The position numbers and the translations under genes were made by a program. DNA of 6,940 bases from DASPKW01 sp038244055 (GTDB lineage Bacteria > Planctomycetota > Phycisphaerae > Tepidisphaerales > Tepidisphaeraceae). The stretch is from positions 1 through 6,940 of the forward strand of contig JBBRTW010000397.1 in NCBI GenBank assembly GCA_038244055.1, written 5' to 3'. The notes under the pieces were generated by a model. The model was given only the letters and a program-made list of their open reading frames with translations, was not told the origin of the DNA and did no database searches. Shown here one piece after another: positions 1 to 5,400 of the stretch (positions are counted from its first letter, which is position 1; the number at the start of each line of letters is the position of its first letter).

Positions 1-1778
1 TCCTTGACCTTCTTGATGAGCTGATCGCTTGGCTGGGGCGTGGGCTGGTTGTATTCCTCGACCAGGGCCACGGGGACTTTCATGGTCACGCCGCAGCGCA
101 GGGTGCAGGGCAATTCGGTCTCCGCGAGTTGCCCGGAGACGGTCGTGTCATCCCAGAGCGTGATCTGCACATCCTGCACCGAGCCTTTGGAGTGCTTGAG
201 GGATTTGATCTGCGCGGCCTCGATGTTCAGCGTGTCGAAGGCGGTTTCGAGCTTGAGCTTTCCGGCCAGCGTGCCGACCAGCACATCTTCATTGGAGAGA
301 TTCAGTGTCGGCGTGGTGTCATCGGGTTCTTCAGCGCGGGGGCTGAGCTGGATGCGGGCGACGGTGCTGGCGGGGAAGGAGACGGCGGTGGTGCCGCCGC
401 CGGTGGAGAGCTTCATGTCGAATTTGTCGGCCGTCGCCAGGCCGGCGAATTTGCTGCCATCGGAGAGGAAGATTTCGTGGATGCCATGCTCATCGTTGGC
501 GAAGGAGATGGCGGAGATGGCCGAGGCCTTGAGCTTGAGCGGGCCGTAGCGCGTGGCCAGTTCGAATTCATAGCCAGGCATCATCACGCCCATGCGATCG
601 CCCGAGCGCATCAGCACCAGGGGCTTGTCGAAGGTCCATTCCTCGGGCTCGCCCGCGCGCTTGCGGTAGCCGATGCGGGCGATCTGGGCGAGGGGGACCT
701 GCGTGACCTGCCCGCTGGAGAGCTCGACCGCGATGGTTTCTTTCTCCAGCCGCCCGCCGAAGATTTCGCCATCGGAAGTGACGACGAGCTGCCTCGGGCG
801 GTATTCGCCGACGTTGATCAGGCCGATCACTTTATCCACCGGGAGCTCGACCGGGCCGTAGAAGGTGGTGAGCTTGAAGGTGGGCTCCTTGATCGTGCCG
901 CGGTACTGGTCGCCGCTGCGGAGCTCAACCACATCGAAGATTTCGCCGCGGAGGATTTCGTACTCGCCGATGAAGGACTGGCCGTTGTTGAAATTGACGA
1001 TCAGCCGGCGGATGGCGGGCGGGATGTCCTTCATGAGCTGGGCCTCCTTCATCGACTCGACCCATTTCTGGGCCGTGGCGGGGTCGGAGGAGGTGGAGTG
1101 GAGGTGCATGACGGCGACCTCCTTGCCGGCCGGGATGACCAGCGAGAGATTGGCCGAGACCTGGTTGTTCCCCTGCTGGTAGGCGATGTTGAAGGCGGTC
1201 TTGGAGCCTTTGCCGGAGTACATCTCGACGACGGTGCGGTTGCCGGAGGTCTGCGCGACCCAGGCGATATGATTCGCCTTGCGCTTGGGGTCGTTCATGG
1301 TGGTGGCGCTATTGATGCCATAGTTGGTGTTGGTCTGGAGCATCAGGGCGACGGTCTGCTCGGCGTTCTGGGTGTTCTTGATGATGTCGATGTAGCGGGC
1401 GACACCGGCCTCCTTGTCGATCTTGATCCGGCGGGTGATGGTGGTGTTCTGGCAGGGCATGTTCTCGAAGACGACCTCGCCGGTCTTGGGGTCGAGCCGC
1501 GCCTGGTTATTGTTCTGGGTGGGCTGGTTCTGGTTGATGAAGAGGATCGCGCCCTGCGAGTACATGGGCAGGTTCCCCTGCTGCTGCAGCCACCCCGAGC
1601 CGTAGACCATCCAGGTGGTGCCCGCGCCATCCTGAATCTGGTAGGGGAGATTGACCATGCCGCCAGCGCCGGGCTGGGCATTGGGCATGATCCGCCGTAG
1701 GGCCTTGGCCTCGGTGGTGAGGAAGAGGCCGGAGAGGGCGATCAGGGCGACGAGGAGGAATAGCTTTGATGGCCGCAT
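1..1778 (-). CDS. Secreted protein with six tandem beta repeats (partial, C-terminus off the left edge)
   Basis: The frame is open from the ATG at 1778 to the left edge: 592 complete codons and no stop. Residues 1-25 form a Sec-type signal peptide (MRPSK, then a Leu/Ala/Ile-rich core, then TEAKA), so the protein should be exported. Residues 40-250 are beta-rich with Gln/Asn-rich stretches (INQNQPTQNNNQ near 81-92); I do not recognise this domain. From about residue 282 there are six related units of 35-43 residues, at about 282-320, 332-370, 387-426, 435-478, 490-527 and 538-576. Each has the pattern: strand, Asp/Ser-Gly-Asp turn, a Gly about 5 residues on, strand, Thr-x-x-Gly-type turn, strand, then Ile-x-x-Ile. 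Similar short beta modules occur in exported planctomycete proteins of unknown role (family knowledge, from memory). No catalytic motif is visible. The start is supported by GGAG five bases upstream and by the signal peptide. It lies 194 bp downstream of the propeller gene on the same strand, with a REPIN-like element between them. The real stop and full length lie outside the window. The reading frame is near certain; the function is unknown. Confidence 0.88.
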   Translation of the reverse strand, partial: MRPSKLFLLVALIALSGLFLTTEAKALRRIMPNAQPGAGGMVNLPYQIQDGAGTTWMVYGSGWLQQQGNLPMYSQGAILFINQNQPTQNNNQARLDPKTGEVVFENMPCQNTTITRRIKIDKEAGVARYIDIIKNTQNAEQTVALMLQTNTNYGINSATTMNDPKRKANHIAWVAQTSGNRTVVEMYSGKGSKTAFNIAYQQGNNQVSANLSLVIPAGKEVAVMHLHSTSSDPATAQKWVESMKEAQLMKDIPPAIRRLIVNFNNGQSFIGEYEILRGEIFDVVELRSGDQYRGTIKEPTFKLTTFYGPVELPVDKVIGLINVGEYRPRQLVVTSDGEIFGGRLEKETIAVELSSGQVTQVPLAQIARIGYRKRAGEPEEWTFDKPLVLMRSGDRMGVMMPGYEFELATRYGPLKLKASAISAISFANDEHGIHEIFLSDGSKFAGLATADKFDMKLSTGGGTTAVSFPASTVARIQLSPRAEEPDDTTPTLNLSNEDVLVGTLAGKLKLETAFDTLNIEAAQIKSLKHSKGSVQDVQITLWDDTTVSGQLAETELPCTLRCGVTMKVPVALVEEYNQPTPQPSDQLIKKVK

Positions 1779-1783
1779 GGTGT

Positions 1784-1787
1784 CTCC
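1784..1787 (-). promoter_or_regulatory. Ribosome binding site of the tandem-repeat secreted protein
   Basis: GGAG on the minus strand, separated by 5 bases (ACACC) from the ATG at 1778. It supports this start codon, which immediately precedes the signal peptide. Confidence 0.6.
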
Positions 1788-1813
1788 GATGGGGAATCGA
1801 TGTTGTGCGTATC

Positions 1814-1908
1814 GTAGCACGGGCATCCTGCCCGTGTGAGGAGCTTTGTGTCAAAAATTGGACGGTGCGGGATTTGCGCACTGAACATGGGCAGGATGCC
1901 CATGCCAC
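1814..1908. repeat. REPIN-like inverted pair of REP hairpins (family A)
   Basis: Two copies of one short palindromic element face each other. The left copy has the head GTAG (1814-1817), then hairpin CACGGGC-ATCCT-GCCCGTG (1818-1836). The right copy, read on the minus strand, has the head GTGG (complement of 1905-1908), then hairpin CATGGGC-ATCCT-GCCCATG (1886-1904). Both have 7-bp perfect arms and the same 5-base loop. The difference inside the arms (CAC/GTG against CAT/ATG) changes both sides of the stem together, so pairing is kept. The 49-bp spacer holds a weaker hairpin (GTGCG at 1865-1869 with CGCAC at 1877-1881). A GTAG-like tetranucleotide 5' of an imperfect palindrome, in inverted pairs, is the known layout of REP/REPIN sequences moved by RAYT (TnpA-REP) transposases. 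It begins 36 bp upstream of one gene and ends 64 bp after the stop of the other. No RAYT gene is in the window. Confidence 0.75.
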
Positions 1909-1972
1909 GAGAAGACAGTCTACCGCGAGTCTGACGCGCGGGCGCGGGGAAAGTTTCGTAACGGCATTGTCG

Positions 1973-3994
1973 CTACTTGCCGCCGAGGCAGTAGAGAAAC
2001 TCCTCGCCGCGGAGATAGAGACGGTTGCCTTCGGGGACGGGGTTGGCGATGAAGCGTTCCTGGCGCTCGGACCAATGATTGAGCATGACGATGCTTTCGA
2101 GCTTGTTTTTGGCCATTTGCTTGAAAACCCGGCCGGGCTCGATCACGACACATGCGCCATTATTACCCAATAGATAAATGTGCCCGCCGGCGAGGATGGG
2201 GCTGATGCCGATGCCGCGGGAAGCGCCTTCGTTGTGGCCCTGGAAGGGGTCCAGGTCGAGCATCCTCTGGTAGATGACCTGCGTGGTTTGCAGATCGATC
2301 ACGGTCAGGATGCCGGCATTATTGAGAAGATAGGCCAGCCCCTCATGCACCAGCGGCGAGGCGAGATGCCAGGGAAGATAATGCTTGGGAAAGGCCTTGA
2401 GGTCGATGGGAATTTCCCGGGGCTTGAGCGGAAGTGGATCGGTGATCGCCACGGGCAAGGTGCGAATGCTCAGATCCATGGCATTGGAGATCGTGAGCAA
2501 CTGCCGGCCATCGATGATGGGCGAGGAGACGGATTGATAGGTCGGCTTGAGGCCGTTGCCGATCAGCTTGCCATCGGAAACGCGGACGATCGCGCCGTTG
2601 CCGGTGGCGATGACCTTCTGCCCGCCGATGTCGGCCGAGATTAGCGAGCCGTGAAACCACGCGCCGGGATTGAAGCCGGTCTCGGCGACCAGGGGCGTTC
2701 GCCAGAGGGGCTTGCCGGTGGCCGCGTCGAAGGCCATCAGGTCGCGCATGAAGACGATGAACTTGCCCTCGGCCAGGACGGGGGAGGAAGAAAAGCCATG
2801 CTCGACGGCCGCATGGGGATCGACGCGAATCCAGCGGATCTGGCCATCGAGGGTGAAGCTTGCGCTGAGGCCATCGGTGAAGAAGGCGTAGATGAACTTG
2901 CCATCGGTGGCGGGAGTCAGGCCGGAGTTGCCGACATCGGGGATCGGGCCGGGGGAGAAGGTCGCGCGGTTGACCTGCTTCATCTGCTTCTGCAATTGTG
3001 CTTCGAGCTTGCCTTTTTCTTCGAGATGGGCGGGGGAGGCGGTGCCGGCGATCACCGAGGCATTGATGGAATCGATCTTGCCGGTGAGCGTTTTGGCATC
3101 GGCGTAAGCCGGGTCCTTCTGATCTGCATCCGTTGCGGCCTCGAAGAAGCTGGCGCGGCGAATCCAGAGGAGCTTGCCATCGGCCTTGCTGAGGCAGATG
3201 AGATCGTGCGGCTCGCTGAGGAGATAGATATTGTCGCCGACGATGACCGGAGAGCCAACGCCCATTCCCCCACCGTAGAAGCCCGGATGCACGGCGGGCA
3301 GGGAGGTGCGCCAGGCGATGCCGGAGCGCTCGTAGTCGCACTTTCCGGCGGCATGGATGACCGGAACGGCGTACCAATCCGTGTCGGCGGGCGCGATGCG
3401 GAGGAGGATGCGGTTCCATCCCTTGGCCAGATCGATGAGCATGTGGGCGCCCATGGACTTGGGCTTCTGGCCATTGATGTAAAGCCGGCCGCCGGCGATG
3501 GCGGTGAAATTGAGGCGGAATTTCCCGGCCGCCGGCGCGAAAACGCGCGTGAAGGCATAGGCGACGACTTCATCGTTCTCGCGCTTGGGGAGAAGCTTGT
3601 TGAAGTCCAGCCATGCGGTATCGAGATCAGCTTTGGTCCAGGTCTTGTCGCCCCATTTGTCGCCGGCCTGTGGATCGGCGGCCGATTCTTCGGGGGTGGC
3701 GTCATCTTCGGGCTGGCCTTTGGTACCGGGCATCGGGCCGAGGATGAGCCATTGGCGGATCACGCCGTCGGCCATGGCTGCGCCGGCATCGGCGGGGGTT
3801 TTTTCGATGGAGTAGCGGAGGCCTTTAATGGCCGTACTGGTCTGCGACCAGGCGATGGGCGGATCGGCGGCGGGGTATTTGCCCGTGCCGTCGCCGCGCC
3901 AGCCGGTGATGGGCTGGGCGATGGAGGCGGTCGCGAACAGCATGATCGCCAGCAGGGCGACGACAGGATTACTGATCCGCAATGGCTGGCTCAT
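1973..3994 (-). CDS. Secreted PQQ-like beta-propeller protein with inserted sandwich domain
   Basis: Encodes 673 residues ending in TAG at 1973-1975. Residues 1-26 are a clear signal peptide (basic start, VVALLAIMLFATA core, ASIAQ cleavage region), so the protein acts outside the cytoplasm. Residue 29 onwards (ITGWRGDGTGKYP) resembles the opening of planctomycete PQQ_2/BamB-like propellers. Residues 78-200 look like a lectin- or galactose-binding-like sandwich: VIRQWLILGPMPG, then YAFTRVFAPAAGKFRLNF, then GGRLYINGQ, then KGWNRILLRIAP. Propeller blades follow from about 225 to 673, with DG-K-x-x-W type turns at 271-277 (ADGKLLW), 382-388 (LDGQIRW) and 425-431 (ATGKPLW). A charged, probably helical insert (about 283-342) interrupts an early blade. 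No PQQ-binding catalytic set is evident, so a binding or scaffold role is more likely than dehydrogenase activity (inference). An upstream in-frame start at 4132 is rejected: the extra 46 residues come from repeat DNA and would bury the signal peptide. GAGG lies nine bases before the chosen ATG. Confidence 0.88.
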   Translation of the reverse strand: MSQPLRISNPVVALLAIMLFATASIAQPITGWRGDGTGKYPAADPPIAWSQTSTAIKGLRYSIEKTPADAGAAMADGVIRQWLILGPMPGTKGQPEDDATPEESAADPQAGDKWGDKTWTKADLDTAWLDFNKLLPKRENDEVVAYAFTRVFAPAAGKFRLNFTAIAGGRLYINGQKPKSMGAHMLIDLAKGWNRILLRIAPADTDWYAVPVIHAAGKCDYERSGIAWRTSLPAVHPGFYGGGMGVGSPVIVGDNIYLLSEPHDLICLSKADGKLLWIRRASFFEAATDADQKDPAYADAKTLTGKIDSINASVIAGTASPAHLEEKGKLEAQLQKQMKQVNRATFSPGPIPDVGNSGLTPATDGKFIYAFFTDGLSASFTLDGQIRWIRVDPHAAVEHGFSSSPVLAEGKFIVFMRDLMAFDAATGKPLWRTPLVAETGFNPGAWFHGSLISADIGGQKVIATGNGAIVRVSDGKLIGNGLKPTYQSVSSPIIDGRQLLTISNAMDLSIRTLPVAITDPLPLKPREIPIDLKAFPKHYLPWHLASPLVHEGLAYLLNNAGILTVIDLQTTQVIYQRMLDLDPFQGHNEGASRGIGISPILAGGHIYLLGNNGACVVIEPGRVFKQMAKNKLESIVMLNHWSERQERFIANPVPEGNRLYLRGEEFLYCLGGK

Positions 3995-4049
3995 TGAATC
4001 GTGCCTCGTTGACGTCGGAACTCTCGAGCTTCTAAAATTTAGCTCAACG

Positions 4050-4157
4050 GTCATTCTGAGCGAAGCGAAGAATCTGGCCTCGACCTTCAGGGCCCTTGCG
4101 CCATCATGAACGGGCCCTGAAACAATAAGCAAGATGCTTCGCTGCGCTCAGCATGGC
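4050..4157. repeat. Inverted repeat pair with GNA-triloop hairpins around a central 10-bp hairpin (family C)
   Basis: The left unit (4050-4078) and the reverse complement of the right unit (4129-4157) match at 24 of 29 bases. Each folds as ATxCT / AGxAT outer stem, tandem G-A mismatches, then a GC-GNA-GC core: GCGAAGC on the left, GCGCAGC on the right. The changes are structured: one outer T-A pair becomes G-C on both sides, and the loop goes from GAA to GCA. Between the units is a perfect 10-bp stem, TTCAGGGCCC (4086-4095) with GGGCCCTGAA (4112-4121), with a 16-base loop. The left unit belongs to a widespread bacterial intergenic repeat that gives LSEAKNL or FASLRMT when translated by mistake (recalled, not searched). 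It fills the gap between the SDR stop and the propeller gene start. There is no T-run, so it is not a standard terminator. Confidence 0.75.
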
Positions 4158-4182
4158 ACGGATCGGTAGGTTTAGAGCCTCT

Positions 4183-5055
4183 TTAGAGCGACCGATGCAG
4201 GTAGATTACTTCGCCCGAGGCGTGACGCAATCGGCCGGTGACACAGTCGACGATGACCTGGGCGACCTCTTCGGGGGGCATGGTTTTGCTGGCGGGCAAC
4301 TGCTCGGGGGTGAGCAGGGCGCGGAGCATCTGAGTCTCCACCGCGCCGGGGGCGATGATGTGGACGTTGATGCAATCGGCCTGGCCTTCGCGCGCGGCGG
4401 CCAGGCCGAGCAGATTGAGGCCGGCCTTGGCGGCGGCGTAAGCGCCCAGGCCGGGGAAGGGATCGCGCTAGGCGAGGGAGGAGATGAGGATGATTGTGGA
4501 TGGGGCGGGGAGAGGAAAGTGCTGAGTGCTGGGTGCTGAGTGCTGAGTGGAGGAAGGGGATTGCGGATTGCCGATTGCGGATTGCGGAATGGCTGAAAGT
4601 GGTTCGGCCTGATGTTTCATGTCTTCATGTTTCATGTTTCCGAGATGGATGTCGTCCAGCGCCCGCATCGGGCGTTTGAGGTGGGGCCAGGAGTATTTGG
4701 CGAGGTAGAAGGCGGAGGAGAGGTTGGTATCGATGGCCTGGTGCCATTGATCGAGGGTGGTCTGGGCGATGGATTGCGCTCGGGCGATGCCGGCGGCGTG
4801 GATGAGGGAATCGAGCTGGCCGAAATGGTGGAGGGTTTGGTCGATGGCCTTGGCGCAGGCGGCGGGGTCGGAGATGTCGGCGGGGATGGGGAGGATTTCG
4901 TTTGCGGGGCGGGCGAGCAGGCGCGCGGTCTCGGCGAGCGCTTCGGCCGATCGCGCGACCAGGGCCAGGCGGTAGTTGAGATTGGAGAGTGCGATGGCGG
5001 TGGCCAAGCCGATGCCGCGGGAAGCGCCGGTGATGAGTGCGACGGGGGTGGGCAT
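4183..5055 (-). pseudogene. Short-chain dehydrogenase/reductase (SDR) with premature TAG and heptamer-repeat insertion
   Basis: From ATG 5055 the frame encodes a classical NAD(P)-dependent SDR: TGASRGIG cofactor motif (residues 9-16), D60 after beta-3, HAAG (86-89, in place of NNAG), N111 (DTNLSSAF) and catalytic Ser in ILISS (189-193). Codon 196 (4468-4470) is TAG. The same frame then continues with RDPFPGLGAYAAAKAGLN, holding the catalytic Tyr206 and Lys210, and runs to a proper C-terminus at TAA 4183-4185, giving 290 codons plus stop. One base (TCG to TAG) would explain the stop, since Ser is common there. Residues from about 128 to 184, between helix WPHLK and strand STIILISS, are an in-frame low-complexity insertion; without it the length is about the usual 235-245. 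The product ending at the TAG would lack the catalytic Tyr-Lys, hence pseudogene. Alternatives are a sequencing error or readthrough. TAG also ends two other genes here, so codon reassignment is unlikely. The exact substrate cannot be told. Confidence 0.82.
4518..4640. repeat. Three adjacent heptanucleotide tandem repeats inside the SDR gene
   Basis: Three different 7-base units are arrayed next to each other: AGTGCTG about 4.5 times (4518-4549, one unit GGTGCTG), GGATTGC four times plus a partial (4558-4589, one unit CGATTGC), and ATGTTTC four times with one 8-base unit ATGTCTTC (4612-4640). On the coding (minus) strand they give MKHEDMKH, SAIPQSAIGNPQS and STQHSAPSTQH. They resemble the heptanucleotide short tandem repeats (STRR) known from cyanobacteria in unit size, though not in sequence. 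The array sits between SDR helix E and strand 5, a surface position, and keeps the reading frame. Confidence 0.85.
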
Positions 5056-5061
5056 GGGAGC

Positions 5062-5067
5062 AGTATA
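5062..5067 (-). promoter_or_regulatory. Possible -10 element (TATACT) for a leaderless SDR transcript
   Basis: TATACT on the minus strand ends 6 bases before the SDR ATG at 5055. No Shine-Dalgarno sequence is seen in the bases just before the ATG (GCTCCC). A -10 box this close to the start codon is the layout of leaderless promoters. No convincing -35 hexamer is present; the upstream DNA is the REPIN-like element. A weak call. Confidence 0.35.
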
Positions 5068-5074
5068 GCCGGAG

Positions 5075-5147
5075 GTAGCTCGACATTCCGATGTCGAGTC
5101 CGCCCTTCCCGCGCGGCCCGGGCCTCGACATCGGAATGTCGAGCGAC
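5075..5147. repeat. REPIN-like inverted pair of REP hairpins (family B)
   Basis: The left copy has the head GTAG (5075-5078) and hairpin CTCGACAT-TCCG-ATGTCGAG (5079-5098). The right copy is the exact reverse complement of that hairpin (5124-5143), followed by CGAC, the complement of a GTCG head (5144-5147). Arms are 8 bp and perfect, with a 4-base loop. The 25-bp spacer (5099-5123) is very G+C rich. The architecture matches the element at 1814-1908: 4-base GTxG head, hairpin, spacer, inverted hairpin, inverted head. The stem sequences are unrelated, which implies two REP families in one genome. It lies between the divergent SDR and the plus-strand genes. Confidence 0.75.
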
Positions 5148-5208
5148 GCCAGCGTCCGGCGCGGGGCGATGCCTGACAAGTTGGAGTGGTTCGATAAGAT
5201 GGAAAGTC

Positions 5209-5400
5209 ATGATCAGGCGGCTGGGAAGGATCTTGCGGCGGCTGGCGACGGGGGTGTCGCGCATTCTGTTGATTGTGGTGGGGGTGGTTTTGGTGAGGGG
5301 GTATTACTGGCGTCGAAACGATCGGATCGCGGGTATACTGCCCGCGAGCAGAATCCGCTTGAACTCCGATCAGGTCAACCATGCCTCCTTCCTCCGCTGA
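5209..5400 (+). CDS. Possible small single-pass membrane protein, 63 residues
   Basis: ATG at 5209 to TGA at 5398-5400. The N-terminus is strongly basic (MIRRLGRILRRLATGVSR), followed by one hydrophobic segment (ILLIVVGVVLV, residues 19-29) and a basic tail, which fits a small inner-membrane protein with its N-terminus inside. GGAAAG ends two bases upstream of the ATG, a possible though close ribosome site. The last 20 bases overlap the start of the next gene in another frame, so the two could be translationally coupled. Against it: residues 41-45 (GILPA) come from a REP-like palindrome, no family is recognised, and chance ORFs are common at this G+C content. I would not rely on it without conservation. 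Confidence 0.33.
   Translation: MIRRLGRILRRLATGVSRILLIVVGVVLVRGYYWRRNDRIAGILPASRIRLNSDQVNHASFLR
5328..5346. repeat. Single REP-like hairpin related to family A
   Basis: CGCGGG (5328-5333) pairs with CCCGCG (5341-5346) around a 7-base loop. Aligned with the family A element it keeps C-CGGG-AT-CTGCCCG-G, 14 of 19 positions against the 1818-1836 copy. The GTAG head is not preserved (GGAT in its place) and there is no inverted partner nearby, so it may be a decayed solo copy. It is within the small ORF and 35 bp upstream of the next start codon. Confidence 0.45.

Noticed and set aside
129..1700. Long plus-strand ORF of 523 codons
   Set aside because: It is the antisense shadow of the secreted minus-strand protein; its product is a Gly/Asp/Val/Leu-rich composition with no domain, whereas the minus frame has a signal peptide and repeats.
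1814..1908. CRISPR-like repeat pair
   Set aside because: Only two copies, in inverted orientation, with compensatory stem changes and no array or cas genes.
2651..3997. Plus-strand ORF of 448 codons opposite the propeller gene
   Set aside because: Antisense shadow produced by high G+C codon use; no recognisable domain, while the minus strand encodes a clear PQQ-like propeller.
4086..4121. Central 10-bp hairpin as a terminator of the SDR gene
   Set aside because: No T-tract follows on the minus strand, and it sits symmetrically between two inverted units, which fits a repeat element better.
3995..4132. N-terminal extension of the propeller protein to a start at 4132
   Set aside because: The extra residues (including FASLRMT) are translated repeat DNA and would put the signal peptide inside the protein.
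4468..4470. Genome-wide reassignment of TAG to an amino acid
   Set aside because: TAG also ends the propeller gene (1973-1975) and the membrane protein gene (6296-6298) at natural C-termini.
4612..5208. Upstream part of a 262-codon plus-strand ORF
   Set aside because: It is antisense to the SDR and begins within the heptamer array. Only its last 63 codons lie outside the SDR and are kept as a doubtful small ORF.
5334..5339. TATACT as a -10 box for the plus-strand gene at 5381
   Set aside because: It is the loop of a REP-like hairpin, and no -35 hexamer is found at 16-18 bp upstream.
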